The translations under genes and the position numbers were made by a program. The notes below the pieces were generated by a model. It did no database searches and had not been told where the DNA came from. It saw only the letters and a list, made by a program, of their open reading frames with translations. From Maricaulis sp. (lineage in GTDB: Bacteria; Pseudomonadota; Alphaproteobacteria; Caulobacterales; Maricaulaceae), in the NCBI GenBank assembly GCA_029251785.1, contig JAQXCQ010000059.1, positions 1-53,877 of the forward strand: DNA of 53,877 nucleotides, read 5' to 3'. Every line of letters starts with the position of its first letter. Position 1 is the stretch's first letter. Shown here piece after piece: positions 7,344 to 16,408 of the stretch.

Positions 7344-8966
7344 CTACTCGGAGGCTGTTTCCAGCGCCTTTTCACCGCGTGACTTTGGGGCTGCGGCTCG
7401 AACGTAGGCGGCCACATGATCTTCAAATTTGCGGAAATTATCGATGAACATATCAACCAGCTTTCCGGCTTGTTCGTCGTAGGCCGCCGCGTCTTCCCAA
7501 GTCGATCGAGGATTGAGGATCGAGGCATCGACTCCATCGACTGCGACGGGGACGAGGAAGCCGAAATTTGGATCCTCCCGAAAAGCGGCCTGTTTGAGGG
7601 ATCCATCGAGAGCGGCGTTCAGGAGTGTGCGGGTCGCTTTGATCGGCATACGATGTCCGGTGCCATAGGCCCCGCCAGTCCAGCCCGTCGAAACCAACCA
7701 GCAATCGACTTGGTGCTCGGCAATCAGTTCACGAAGCAATGCACCGTATTCGGCGGGGTGTCGTGGCATGAATGGGGCACCGAAACAGGCCGAAAAGTTT
7801 GGCGTGGGCTCCGTGATACCTTTTTCTGTACCGGCGACTTTCGCCGTATAGCCAGAGAGGAAGTGGTACATCGCTTGGGCTGGTGTCAGCTTGGCAATCG
7901 GAGGCATGATACCGAACGCGTCGCAGGTCAACATCACCAGGTTTTTTGGCTGGGTACACCGACCAGTTTCACTGGCATTTGGGATTGCGGAGAGCGGGTA
8001 TGCGCCGCGGCTGTTTTCGGCGAGCGAAGCATCGTCCAAATCGAGGACACGTGTTTCTGGATCCATCACGACGTTTTCGAGCACCGTGCCCCACATTTTC
8101 GTCGTGGCGTGGATTTCCGGTTCGGCTTCCGCGGAGAGACGGATCATCTTGGCGTAACAACCGCCTTCGAAGTTAAACAGCCCGTTTTCCGACCAACCGT
8201 GCTCATCATCACCAACTAGGGTTCTGCTGGCATCGGCAGACAAAGTTGTCTTGCCGGTGCCGGAGAGCCCAAAAAAGATCGCGGCGTCATCTTCTTCACC
8301 AACATTGACGGAGCAATGCATCGGCATGATTTTCTTCGCAGGAAGAAGATAGTTGAGAATGGTGAAGACCGATTTTTTGGTCTCACCGGCGTAGGACGTG
8401 CCGCCGATCAAAATCATCTTGCGCGCAAAGTCGACACCGATAATGGTCTCAGATCGGCAACCATGACGTTCTGGGTCTGCCTTAAAGCTTGGCAAGTTGA
8501 CGATGGTAAATTCGGCGTCAAAGCCGCTCAACTCGTCTTCGGTCGGAATGCGCAGCAGATGACGGATGAACAGCGAGTGCCAGGCCAGCTCGTTGACGAT
8601 GCGGACTGGAACGCGGTGATCTAGGTCGGCGCCGCCGAAAAGCTGTTGGACGAAAAGTTCCTTGCCTTGCATGTGGGCGCGGAAGTCATTCCAGAGCGTT
8701 GCGTGCTGCTCCGGTGTCATGGAGGCGTTATTGTCCCACCAGACGGTGTTTTCGGTGGTTTCGTCGCGGACGGTGAATTTGTCCTTGGCGGAGCGGCCAG
8801 TGTGGGCCCCGGTTTTAACGACTAGCGCGCCGCCCTCTGCGACTTCGCCTTCGTCGCGGCGGAGGATTTCGTGGTAAAGGCGGGCCTCATTCCAGTTGAG
8901 ATTAATCGTGCCGGCATCAATCCCCATAGAGGCAAGGCCGCCGTCATTAACAGAAGAAGTGGACAT
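7344..8966 (-). CDS. pckA: phosphoenolpyruvate carboxykinase (ATP)
   Basis: This enzyme converts oxaloacetate and ATP to PEP, CO2 and ADP, the entry step of gluconeogenesis. The ATP-type signature is complete: the P-loop [13 protein letters not shown], the active-site segment [23 protein letters not shown], and the conserved [14 protein letters not shown]. With ATG 8966 ([10 protein letters not shown]) the protein is 540 aa, exactly the usual length. A longer frame opens at a TTG at 9005, but this adds 13 unconserved residues. Upstream 9006-9190 is a divergent promoter region shared with the DUF2891 gene. No operator could be recognised there. Single-gene transcript ending at the terminator near 7292. 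Confidence 0.97.
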   Translation of the reverse strand: MSTSSVNDGGLASMGIDAGTINLNWNEARLYHEILRRDEGEVAEGGALVVKTGAHTGRSAKDKFTVRDETTENTVWWDNNASMTPEQHATLWNDFRAHMQGKELFVQQLFGGADLDHRVPVRIVNELAWHSLFIRHLLRIPTEDELSGFDAEFTIVNLPSFKADPERHGCRSETIIGVDFARKMILIGGTSYAGETKKSVFTILNYLLPAKKIMPMHCSVNVGEEDDAAIFFGLSGTGKTTLSADASRTLVGDDEHGWSENGLFNFEGGCYAKMIRLSAEAEPEIHATTKMWGTVLENVVMDPETRVLDLDDASLAENSRGAYPLSAIPNASETGRCTQPKNLVMLTCDAFGIMPPIAKLTPAQAMYHFLSGYTAKVAGTEKGITEPTPNFSACFGAPFMPRHPAEYGALLRELIAEHQVDCWLVSTGWTGGAYGTGHRMPIKATRTLLNAALDGSLKQAAFREDPNFGFLVPVAVDGVDASILNPRSTWEDAAAYDEQAGKLVDMFIDNFRKFEDHVAAYVRAAAPKSRGEKALETASE

Positions 8967-9196
8967 TTTATTCCCAATCCCATGCGCCCCGGTATGAACC
9001 GTCAACAGGCGACTTGTTTCCGCAGAAAGGAGGGGGTGCCCCCGAAGCCTCTACGCGCCATACTTACATATCGACACAGTACGCAAATGGCTTGCCAATT
9101 GCGTAATCGATGTATTGAAGGGGCGCGTATCAGATCAAACCAATTGAGAAAAGCCTAAAAATCACGGTTGGTGTCGATTTTGGTAAGGGGGATGTG

Positions 9197-10330
9197 ATGT
9201 TTTTGAAATTTCGGACTGCGATTATTGCAAGCTTATTATTGCTTTACGGCGGTGCGGCTTGGTCTGTCGGGCCGAATGAAGACCGGTCCCATGAAACGCG
9301 ATTTGCGCGGCTGGCGCTGGATTGTGTGGCTAGGGAATACCCAAATAAGATTAGTCATGTGCTGAACGATGATGGCGATGTCAGCCCGCCGCGTGAATTG
9401 CATCCGGCATTCTACGGCTGCTTTGACTGGCATTCAGCGGTCCATGGTCATTGGTTGCTCGTACGGTTATTGCGCACCTTGCCTGAAGGTGATCTGGCGA
9501 ATGAGATCACCGCCGCCTTGGAATTGAACCTAACTGTTGAGAACATTGCGGGCGAACTCGCTTATCTTGACCGACCGGGAACAACGTCTTTTGAGCGCCC
9601 GTACGGTCTGGCATGGTTGCTCCAACTCGGCATTGAATTGCGAGAGTGGGAAGACCCTCGGGCGACACGCTGGTTGGCGGCGTTAATGCCTCTGGAGGCA
9701 GTCGCCGGTGATCGGTTTAAGTCTTGGCTTCCGAATCTCAACTATCCCGTGCGAATTGGGACTCACAATCAGTCAGCATTCGGCATGGCATTGGCGTTGG
9801 ATTGGGCGCGCACTTCTGGGGATGCCGAGTTGGAAATCTTGCTGGTGAACACGGTCATGGCGTTCCATTTGAATGATGTAAATTGTCCTATTGCGTATGA
9901 ACCTTCCGGCCAGGATTTCCTGTCTCCGTGTTTGATGGAGGCTGATCTGATGCGGCGAGTTTTACCGGAGGACCGTTATTCGCAATGGCTCGCCGAGTTT
10001 TTGCCCAATATCCCGAGGGATGGCTCGGCAGGGTGGCTGATTCCTGGAATCGTCTTGGACCCGACTGACGGAAAGCTCGTACATTTGGATGGGGTCAATT
10101 TATCGCGGGCCTGGAATTTAGAGGCAATTGCTGCGTCTTTACCGGACCGGGATGATCGCCGCGCGGCCTTGATGGCCGCGGCGAGCGTACACACAGATAC
10201 GGGTGTTGGCGCTGTTTCTGGTGAAAATTACGAGGGCGGCCACTGGTTGGCCAGTTTTGCCACCTATCTGTTGACCCAGCGTGCTCTTGAAGCCCCCGCT
10301 TATCGACCCATTCCTCGATCGGCTGAATGA
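9197..10330 (+). CDS. DUF2891 family protein with signal peptide
   Basis: The N-terminus MFLKFRTAIIASLLLLYGGAAWS is a Sec signal peptide, so the product is periplasmic or outside the cell. The body carries the DUF2891 hallmark HPAFYGCFDWHSAVHGHWLLVRLL and the conserved YDRP-like and THNQSAFGMALALDWAR segments. The all-helical toroid pattern and His/Trp-rich motifs suggest a sugar- or polymer-acting fold, but no reaction is established for the family. ATG 9197 is chosen because AAGGGGG sits five bases upstream; a GTG three bases earlier is the alternative. A 210-base region without genes separates it from the next gene on the same strand. Confidence 0.85.
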   Translation: MFLKFRTAIIASLLLLYGGAAWSVGPNEDRSHETRFARLALDCVAREYPNKISHVLNDDGDVSPPRELHPAFYGCFDWHSAVHGHWLLVRLLRTLPEGDLANEITAALELNLTVENIAGELAYLDRPGTTSFERPYGLAWLLQLGIELREWEDPRATRWLAALMPLEAVAGDRFKSWLPNLNYPVRIGTHNQSAFGMALALDWARTSGDAELEILLVNTVMAFHLNDVNCPIAYEPSGQDFLSPCLMEADLMRRVLPEDRYSQWLAEFLPNIPRDGSAGWLIPGIVLDPTDGKLVHLDGVNLSRAWNLEAIAASLPDRDDRRAALMAAASVHTDTGVGAVSGENYEGGHWLASFATYLLTQRALEAPAYRPIPRSAE

Positions 10331-10540
10331 GCGTGCCGAATAATTAAAGCCAAGAGTTTGGACGGTATCGACCTGGCAGGATTTGTTGCGACCGGCGCTG
10401 GCGAGACCAAGGCGTGGCGTGTGTCAACTGTGGCTAGACAGGGTCATCGACATGATTGTGCAAGTTATTGTGAGTGTTGTCGGGCTTGCATACGGTGTGT
10501 GCGTCCGCATAGTAGCGTCCAAATTTGATGGGGAGTAAAC

Positions 10541-11953
10541 ATGAAATCGATTGCGGCGCTTTGCGCGACGGCCCTGCTGGCGACTAATGCCATGGCTCAA
10601 GAAAGATATGAGATCGATCCTGATCTTGCCGATTCGGCGCGAGGTCTTATTCAGGAGGCTCTTGAGAGTGATCTCAGCTTTGATATTGTCGAATCCCTGA
10701 CGACGGAAGTCGGCCCTCGACTTGCGGGTTCGGAGGCGGAAGCGCGCGCTCGGGAGTGGGGAGTTCGAACCGGCGCCGCCATGAGTTTTGACCGTGTGTC
10801 CATCGAAGAGTTCGCCATGCCGTTTTGGGAGCGGGGTGAGATGAACATCACCATGACCGCGCCCTATGAAATGGAATTGCATGGCACGGCCCTCGGCGGG
10901 TCCGGGCGTTCGCCTCGCATGCGGGCGATCAATTCGGAAATTGTCTATTTTAGATCGATCCATGAATTGACGTCGGCCTTAGATGGCAGCCTGGACGGCA
11001 TGATTGCGTTTGTGGACGGCGAACCAATGGTTCGCAGCCAGACCGGCGCGGGCTACGGTGCCGCCAATCAACGCAGACGCATCGGCTGGCAACATGCCGA
11101 ACGCGCGGGTGCGCGGGCGTTGGTGGTTCGCTCAGTGGGGTCTGACAGTCACCGTAATCCTCATACCGGAATGATGAGTTCGGATGAGGGGGATTGGGCG
11201 GAAATTCCGGTGATTGCGATTTCCAACCCTGATGCCGATCACTTGCGGCGTATGCATCAATCTGGGCAAACGGTTGATCTGCGCATCTCTTCGACCGCTG
11301 GCTGGCGCGGGGAAACGATGAGCGGCAATGTCGTATTAGATGTTGTCGGGCGAGAATTGCCCGACGAAATAGTTCTTATCGGTGGCCACTTGGATAGTTG
11401 GGATTTGGGAACGGGCGCGATTGATGACGGTTCGGGTGTCGCTATCACCATGGCTGCCGCGGAATTGATTGCACGCATGCCCGAGCGCCCGCGCCGGACA
11501 ATCCGCGTTGTGCTATTCGGCGCTGAGGAAGTTGGCTTGCTTGGCGCGCGAGCCTATGCGCAGCAACACGCTGCCGAGCTTGAAAACCACGTTTTGGCAA
11601 CGGAATCGGATTTTGGCGCTGGGACAATTTGGCAATTTAATTCCTATGTGAATGAAGAGGCTAATGGTGCGATTTCCGCTATTGGTCGCTTGCTGGAGCC
11701 TCTGGGCATTGTTTTTGGCAATCACAACACACCAGGTGGTGGTCCGGATATCATACCGATGGCCGCGCAAGGCGTGCCAACGGTTCGGTTGGCGCAGAAT
11801 GGTATGGATTATTTTGATCTGCACCATACGCCAGACGATACGCTCGACAAGATTGACCCGGAGGCGATGGCCCAGAATGTGGCTGCCTATGCTGCAATGG
11901 TTTATCTGGCCGCAGAGATGGACGTGGAGTTTCGCGGTCGCGACGAGGACTAA
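10541..11953 (+). CDS. secreted M28 family zinc metallopeptidase with PA domain
   Basis: The protein (470 aa) starts with a clear signal peptide (MKSIAALCATALLATNAMAQ). Residues from about 115 to 255 form a protease-associated insert. The di-zinc aminopeptidase/carboxypeptidase core follows, with GGHLDSWDLGTGAIDDGSGV (His and bridging Asp), the FGAEEVGLLG pair of glutamates, ESDFG, and HHTPDDTLDKI carrying the last His ligand. This layout matches M28 enzymes close to plasma glutamate carboxypeptidase, which release amino acids from small peptides. ATG 10541 follows GGGGAGTAAAC, a good ribosome-binding site. It probably works in the periplasm in peptide use. No operon partner is visible. Confidence 0.93.
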   Translation: MKSIAALCATALLATNAMAQERYEIDPDLADSARGLIQEALESDLSFDIVESLTTEVGPRLAGSEAEARAREWGVRTGAAMSFDRVSIEEFAMPFWERGEMNITMTAPYEMELHGTALGGSGRSPRMRAINSEIVYFRSIHELTSALDGSLDGMIAFVDGEPMVRSQTGAGYGAANQRRRIGWQHAERAGARALVVRSVGSDSHRNPHTGMMSSDEGDWAEIPVIAISNPDADHLRRMHQSGQTVDLRISSTAGWRGETMSGNVVLDVVGRELPDEIVLIGGHLDSWDLGTGAIDDGSGVAITMAAAELIARMPERPRRTIRVVLFGAEEVGLLGARAYAQQHAAELENHVLATESDFGAGTIWQFNSYVNEEANGAISAIGRLLEPLGIVFGNHNTPGGGPDIIPMAAQGVPTVRLAQNGMDYFDLHHTPDDTLDKIDPEAMAQNVAAYAAMVYLAAEMDVEFRGRDED

Positions 11954-11989
11954 TCGCGTTAAGCCGAACTTTTCGTAGAATGCGTCTGA

Positions 11990-12016
11990 GGGGCGGCACC
12001 ACTGTGGTGTCGCCCC
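11990..12016. terminator. strong hairpin between convergent genes, probable terminator
   Basis: GGGGCGGCACCA (11990-12001) pairs with TGGTGTCGCCCC (12005-12016) over 12 bp with one G:T pair and a 3-base loop, followed by GTTTCG. It lies between the M28 peptidase gene and the convergent DUF4396 gene, so it may serve either strand. The T-tract is short. Confidence 0.65.
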
Positions 12017-12034
12017 GTTTCGTGTGGGCGCAAT

Positions 12035-12349
12035 CTAGTGGCAGGCCTTCCCGTGAACTTTCAGGCGCCAGTAATTGTAAGGGAGAGGGGTAATAAAACC
12101 GGCCAAAAGCATAAGTGGTATGACGGTCAAATTTAGCATTGCACCACCTGTTACGACGACATCAACAATATTCATGGCGGCCTCCATCGCGATCATTGAG
12201 ATGAGCGACATGCCTGCAGCCGTCTTGAATGCTGCTTTGAGATCCATCTGCCGCGAGAGAATATAGGTTTCCAGCGCAATTGAAGTCAGTAGGCCGTTGA
12301 TAATGGCCAACGTCATGATCGACAGCGTGGGCCAACCGATTCCTGTCAT
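12035..12349 (-). CDS. DUF4396 family membrane protein, N-terminus interrupted by an in-frame TGA
   Basis: The 104 residues from ATG 12349 contain membrane segments and end with LLAGFITPLPYNYWRLKVHGKACH, the C-terminus typical of DUF4396 proteins that accompany copper genes. The family's usual N-terminal half continues in the same frame upstream (...TSWCLLGCSIGDFGTILFFQ) to base 12445. There a TGA (12448-12446) interrupts it. An ATG at 12481, five bases after the csoR stop, is in frame on the other side of the TGA. Either the gene starts late and has lost its first helix, or it is a nonsense mutant, or the TGA is read through. The position directly behind csoR suggests control by copper. Function unknown. 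Confidence 0.7.
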   Translation of the reverse strand: MTGIGWPTLSIMTLAIINGLLTSIALETYILSRQMDLKAAFKTAAGMSLISMIAMEAAMNIVDVVVTGGAMLNLTVIPLMLLAGFITPLPYNYWRLKVHGKACH

Positions 12350-12485
12350 CTGGAAAAATAATATCGTGCCGAAGTCGCCGATTGAACAACCAAGCAGACA
12401 CCAGGATGTGTTAACGGAGGCTTCCTTCCAAGTGTGACGGCATTGTCAATTAATTGACGCCGATGCGCTATTTGCTGTCATCAGC

Positions 12486-12761
12486 TTATCCAATTTTTTT
12501 GTACAATAAGGTCACCAACTCATCGACCTTGGCTGTTTTCTCGGCATCATCATCTGATTGCAATGCTTCGCGCAGGCAATGGTCGGTATGATCTTTCAAC
12601 AATTCACGTTCGACTGCGGCCGTCGCGGAGCGGACAGCCTGCAATTGGGTCAGAAGATCAATACAATAACGGTCCTCCTCGATCATCTTAACGAGACCGC
12701 GAACCTGCCCTTCAATTCGCTTAAGGCGATTGAGGGCTTTTTGTCGTCTTTCAACACGCAT
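12486..12761 (-). CDS. csoR: CsoR-type copper-sensing repressor
   Basis: This 91-residue all-helical protein belongs to the CsoR/RcnR (DUF156) family of tetrameric repressors that leave DNA when metal binds. The Cu(I) ligands of CsoR fit exactly: C33, H58 and C62 have the same spacing as C36-H61-C65 of the Mycobacterium tuberculosis protein. An RcnR-type nickel/cobalt set would need an N-terminal His that is absent. ATG 12761 lies 16 bases from a palindromic site with TATACCCC arms, probably its operator. It is divergent from copA-copB and leads a two-gene unit with the DUF4396 protein. Confidence 0.92.
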   Translation of the reverse strand: MRVERRQKALNRLKRIEGQVRGLVKMIEEDRYCIDLLTQLQAVRSATAAVERELLKDHTDHCLREALQSDDDAEKTAKVDELVTLLYKKIG

Positions 12762-12776
12762 TCGACATTTGCTCCA

Positions 12777-12819
12777 TATACCCCTTAGGGGTATACATGT
12801 TGATGCACGGGAGATGCAA
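12777..12819. promoter_or_regulatory. CsoR operator and csoR promoter in the divergent copper region
   Basis: A palindrome TATACCCC-TTA-GGGGTATA occupies 12777-12795, matching the C4/G4 type of CsoR box. On the minus strand TTGCAT (12819-12814) and TATACC (12795-12790) are 18 bases apart, so the -10 box lies inside the operator, giving a simple mechanism of repression. Only one palindrome is visible. Whether it also controls the divergent copA, about 90 bases away, is inference. Confidence 0.75.
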
Positions 12820-12885
12820 GTTTGGCGGTTGTCCGTCGTTCATTGGCGATCCGCCGAGCACCAAGGTTGAAACAGTGGAAGTGCT

Positions 12886-14883
12886 ATGATTGATCGTCGA
12901 ACTATTCTCAAATCCGCCGCCGCGATCGGAGGCCTCGGAATTAGCCAGAGCCTGATCCCTGCGTGGGCGCAGAGCGTGACCTCTCTCAATGGGGCCGGGT
13001 TGCCAGCATTGAGCGGAGATCAGTTTGACCTCAGGGTCGGCCGGACGCCGGTTACCATTGATGGCACGCCGAGTATGGCGGTCACAGTCAATGATCACAT
13101 GCCGGCACCGATACTGCGTTGGCGTGAGGGGGAAGATGTTACCTTACGGGTGACCAATTCCTTGGATGCAGACACCTCCATCCACTGGCATGGTATTTTG
13201 CTTCCCTTTCAGATGGATGGCGTGCCCGGCGTCACCTTTCCCGGAATTGCACCGGGTGAGACCTTCACATACCGATTCCCGCTCATTCAAAATGGCACGT
13301 ATTGGTATCACAGCCATTCCGGCCTGCAGGAACAGCTAGGGCATTACGGACCGATCATCGTCGACCCGGCTGGGACAGATCCGGTCGCTTACGATCGCGA
13401 GTATGTGATCATGCTGGGTGATTGGACGTTTGAAGGACCACACGCGGTCTTTAATCGTCTCAAGCAGGTGTCCGACGCCTATAATTATCAACAGCGCACG
13501 CTAGGGGACTTCTTCCGTGATGCGCGCCGCGATGGTGTCGATGCGGCACTATCAGACCGGGCGATGTGGGGTCGGATGCGGATGAGCATGACCGACATTT
13601 CGGACGTGACGGCGCAAGCCTATACCTACGTGATGAATGGACACGGGCCGGATGATAACTGGACCGGCCTGTTCAATCCGGGCGAACGCATCAGGCTGCG
13701 GATCATCAATGCGGCCGCGATGACGATTTTCAATCTCCGCATTCCTGGTCTGCCGATGACGGTCGTTCAGTGTGATGGTCTCAATGTGCAGCCGGTGGAA
13801 ACCGACGAGTTTCAGATTGGCGTCGCGGAAACCTATGATGTGATTATCGAACCGCGAGATCAGGCTTACACGCTCATGGCGGAGAGTATTGATCGGTCTG
13901 GCTATGTTCGAGGAACCTTTGCACCGCGCCTCGGCATGCAGGCCGAGGTCCCGCCGTTGCGGGACCGGCCACTTCTGACGATGCGGGACATGGGTATGGA
14001 TCATGCTGCGATGGGTCACGGGACCGCAACAGATGTTCCGATTGATCACGCTGAAATGGGGTATGGAGTACCAGCCGCGGCGTCGGTCGATCATGCCGCA
14101 ATGGGGCACGCCATGCCGGCACCAGAGCCTGCTTTTGTCGACCACGCGGCGATGGGACACGGTATGCCGGCAGCGGACGAAATGATTGATCACGAGGCAA
14201 TGGGCCATGGAGCGCCTTCGCCCGCGGCCGGCTCCGCTTTAACAGATCATGCGGCTATGGGGCACGTAGCGCCGTCCGCACTGGACACCGATGATGGCCC
14301 ACAAAGGCATGATCACGCCGGCGGACCTGGCGTGGCTAATATGCCTGCAAACCCGTCAAATCGCCTACATGAGCCGGGGATTGGTCTGGCGGACGAACCG
14401 CATCGGGTGCTGGTTTACACGCAATTGCGCAGTCTGGATCGAAACCCTGACCTGCGCCCTCCAGAACGGACAGTCGAAATACACCTAACGTCGAATATGG
14501 AGCGCTATATGTGGTCTTTCGACGGCTTGCGGTTCTCCGAAGTCGATGCGCCGATCATCTTCCATCATAATGAGCGTCTACGACTGACGCTCGTGAATGA
14601 TACCATGATGCCGCACCCAATCCATCTGCACGGCATGTTCTTCGACGTGGTCAATGGTGAAGATGATTTCAAACCGCGCAAGCACACGATTGTGGTCAAA
14701 CCGGCGGAGAAGCTGTCAGTCGACATTACGGCGGATGCGCTGGGGGAATGGGCTTTCCACTGTCATCTGATGTATCACATGCACGCTGGCATGTTTCAGG
14801 TGGTTTCGGTGCGACAAGCCGAGGCGAATGCAGGCAACGGTCATGGTAATAGCCATGGCCAACACCGCGGGGATAACGGTTGA
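12886..14883 (+). CDS. copA: CopA/PcoA-type periplasmic multicopper oxidase
   Basis: The product (665 aa) oxidises or sequesters copper in the periplasm. A twin-arginine signal (MIDRRTILKSAAAIGG...AWAQ) fits a folded, copper-loaded export substrate. Copper-site motifs of three cupredoxin domains are visible: IHWHGILLPFQMDG and WYHSHSG in the N-terminal half, PHPIHLHGMFF and HCHLMYHMHAGMFQ at the C-terminus. Between residues about 365 and 480 lie six Met/His repeats of the form DHAxMGH, as in PcoA/CopA, which can bind extra copper. ATG 12886 is preceded by GGAAG. copB follows with its ATG three bases after the TGA. Confidence 0.96.
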   Translation: MIDRRTILKSAAAIGGLGISQSLIPAWAQSVTSLNGAGLPALSGDQFDLRVGRTPVTIDGTPSMAVTVNDHMPAPILRWREGEDVTLRVTNSLDADTSIHWHGILLPFQMDGVPGVTFPGIAPGETFTYRFPLIQNGTYWYHSHSGLQEQLGHYGPIIVDPAGTDPVAYDREYVIMLGDWTFEGPHAVFNRLKQVSDAYNYQQRTLGDFFRDARRDGVDAALSDRAMWGRMRMSMTDISDVTAQAYTYVMNGHGPDDNWTGLFNPGERIRLRIINAAAMTIFNLRIPGLPMTVVQCDGLNVQPVETDEFQIGVAETYDVIIEPRDQAYTLMAESIDRSGYVRGTFAPRLGMQAEVPPLRDRPLLTMRDMGMDHAAMGHGTATDVPIDHAEMGYGVPAAASVDHAAMGHAMPAPEPAFVDHAAMGHGMPAADEMIDHEAMGHGAPSPAAGSALTDHAAMGHVAPSALDTDDGPQRHDHAGGPGVANMPANPSNRLHEPGIGLADEPHRVLVYTQLRSLDRNPDLRPPERTVEIHLTSNMERYMWSFDGLRFSEVDAPIIFHHNERLRLTLVNDTMMPHPIHLHGMFFDVVNGEDDFKPRKHTIVVKPAEKLSVDITADALGEWAFHCHLMYHMHAGMFQVVSVRQAEANAGNGHGNSHGQHRGDNG

Positions 14884-14885
14884 TC

Positions 14886-15656
14886 ATGCGTACTTTGTTT
14901 GCAGGTGTTTGCCTGGTCTTGATTGCGAACGGTGCTGTACCGGCACAGGAGCGACCCGAGGATTATTATGACGCCGAACGCATGCAGGCCTCGCGGGATG
15001 CCCTGCGCGAGGCGACCAGCGGAGGCATTCATTCCATGTGGATGTTTGATCGACTCGAACACCAAAGCGGTGGCGCTGACGATGTCCTCTTGTGGGATTT
15101 TCAAGGTTGGGTCGGTGGTGATGAGAACAAATTCTGGCTGAAGAGTGAAGGTGAGTATTCCTTCGACCATGGAGCGATGGAGGAGGCTGAAATACAGGCG
15201 CTTTACAGCCGCCCGATAAGCCCAAATTTCGATTTGCAATTCGGTGTTAGGCACGATGTTGAGCCGGGACCTTCGCAGAATTACCTGGTGGCCGGTATTC
15301 AGGGCCTGGCCCCGTACTGGTTTGAAGTCGATGCGGCCGCTTTTTTGAGTGAGGACGGCGATTTCTCTATCGGGTTGGAGGCAGAATATGAGCTCCTCCT
15401 CACGCAGCGTTGGATTATCCAGCCGCGCGCTGAACTTGACTTTGCCGCTGGGGAAGTCGCATCCATGGGACGCGGCTCTGGACTGGTTTCCAGTGAGATC
15501 GGTATTCGGTTGCGTTATGAGTTTACACGTGGCTTTGCGCCCTATATCGGGTTCGAACACCGCGCCCTGCACGGTGACACCGCTGATATCGCGCAGATTG
15601 CCGGCGGTGAAACATCGAACACGATCTTCGCGGCTGGCCTGCGACTTTGGTTTTAA
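14886..15656 (+). CDS. copB: CopB/PcoB-type outer-membrane copper resistance protein
   Basis: The mature part is a beta-barrel-like sequence of alternating aromatic strands (MWMFDRLEH, FWLKSEGEYSF, YWFEVDAAAFLSEDG, IGIRLRYEF) ending in Phe (RLWF), typical of CopB. The short form lacks the Met/His-rich N-terminal region of Pseudomonas CopB. A Sec signal peptide ends at ...AVPAQE. ATG 14886 lies three bases after the copA stop; TTG 14880 would overlap copA and is less likely. CopB works with CopA, but its exact transport role is not settled for the family. Confidence 0.92.
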   Translation: MRTLFAGVCLVLIANGAVPAQERPEDYYDAERMQASRDALREATSGGIHSMWMFDRLEHQSGGADDVLLWDFQGWVGGDENKFWLKSEGEYSFDHGAMEEAEIQALYSRPISPNFDLQFGVRHDVEPGPSQNYLVAGIQGLAPYWFEVDAAAFLSEDGDFSIGLEAEYELLLTQRWIIQPRAELDFAAGEVASMGRGSGLVSSEIGIRLRYEFTRGFAPYIGFEHRALHGDTADIAQIAGGETSNTIFAAGLRLWF

Positions 15657-15667
15657 GGACGACTTAA

Positions 15668-16408
15668 ATGACGACTCTTTTACGCTGGACGGCCCGGGTC
15701 CATAAGTGGTTGGCCCTCCTTGTGGGCATCCAAATTGTGCTCTGGGTCGCCGGTGGAGTGGTGATGACTATTATTCCACTTGAGCGCGTCCATGGAGATC
15801 AGATCGTCGGCCCAGCGCCGGTAGTAGAAATCGAATACTCGGAACTGATTTCTGTTGAGGCCGCTGTCCAAGCCGCAGCCCTGCCGGATGTGATTGAAAC
15901 TGTAGAAGTCATGGGATGGCTCGGCCGACCTGTTTATCGGGTCGAAAACACGCTTGGCAGTCGCCATCTGGTCGATGCGCGTACGGGAGAGGTGCTAACC
16001 CCTGTCTCTGCTGAGACAGCCGTCGAATTGGTCAGCGAGATTTATCTGGGGGATGAGGCTCCATCGTCTGTCGAATACCTAGAAACCGCCAATATGGAAT
16101 ATCGTGGTGGGCCGGTTCCTGTTTGGCAGGTGAATTATGCTGACGAGTATGGGGCTACATTCTATGTGCCTGCGGAGTGGGGCGTCGTCAGAACGCGCAG
16201 AAATAATGAATGGCGCGTGTTTGACTTCTTCTGGATGCTTCACGTTATGGGGTATTGGGATCGTGATGATTTCAACAGTTTGCATCTGATCGCATTTGCG
16301 TTGCTCAGCATGGTGACGGTTCTGGGAGGATTGTTGCTGCTCATCATAAAGATGCAGCGCAGCCTCCGCATGGCACTGCAACAGGCTGGGTCGCGACAAA
16401 AAGATTAA
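15668..16408 (+). CDS. PepSY-domain membrane protein of the copper operon
   Basis: The protein (246 aa) has one membrane helix at residues about 14-36 (LALLVGIQIVLWVAGGVV) and one near 205-227, with a periplasmic part between. HKWLALLVGIQ at the first helix and the HVMGYWDRDDFNSLH segment before the second match PepSY-associated TM proteins, of which many have a conserved role in metal or reductase systems. AAGGA nine bases before ATG 15668 and 11 bases spacing to copB suggest the last gene of copA-copB-PepSY. A role as electron or copper partner for CopA is inferred from position only. Confidence 0.8.
   Translation: MTTLLRWTARVHKWLALLVGIQIVLWVAGGVVMTIIPLERVHGDQIVGPAPVVEIEYSELISVEAAVQAAALPDVIETVEVMGWLGRPVYRVENTLGSRHLVDARTGEVLTPVSAETAVELVSEIYLGDEAPSSVEYLETANMEYRGGPVPVWQVNYADEYGATFYVPAEWGVVRTRRNNEWRVFDFFWMLHVMGYWDRDDFNSLHLIAFALLSMVTVLGGLLLLIIKMQRSLRMALQQAGSRQKD

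Noticed and set aside
7416-8219. 267-codon plus-strand frame inside pckA
   Set aside because: Antisense shadow of pckA, whose motifs are complete on the minus strand.
8964-9005. Longer pckA start at TTG 9005
   Set aside because: Adds 13 unconserved residues; ATG 8966 gives the standard 540-residue protein.
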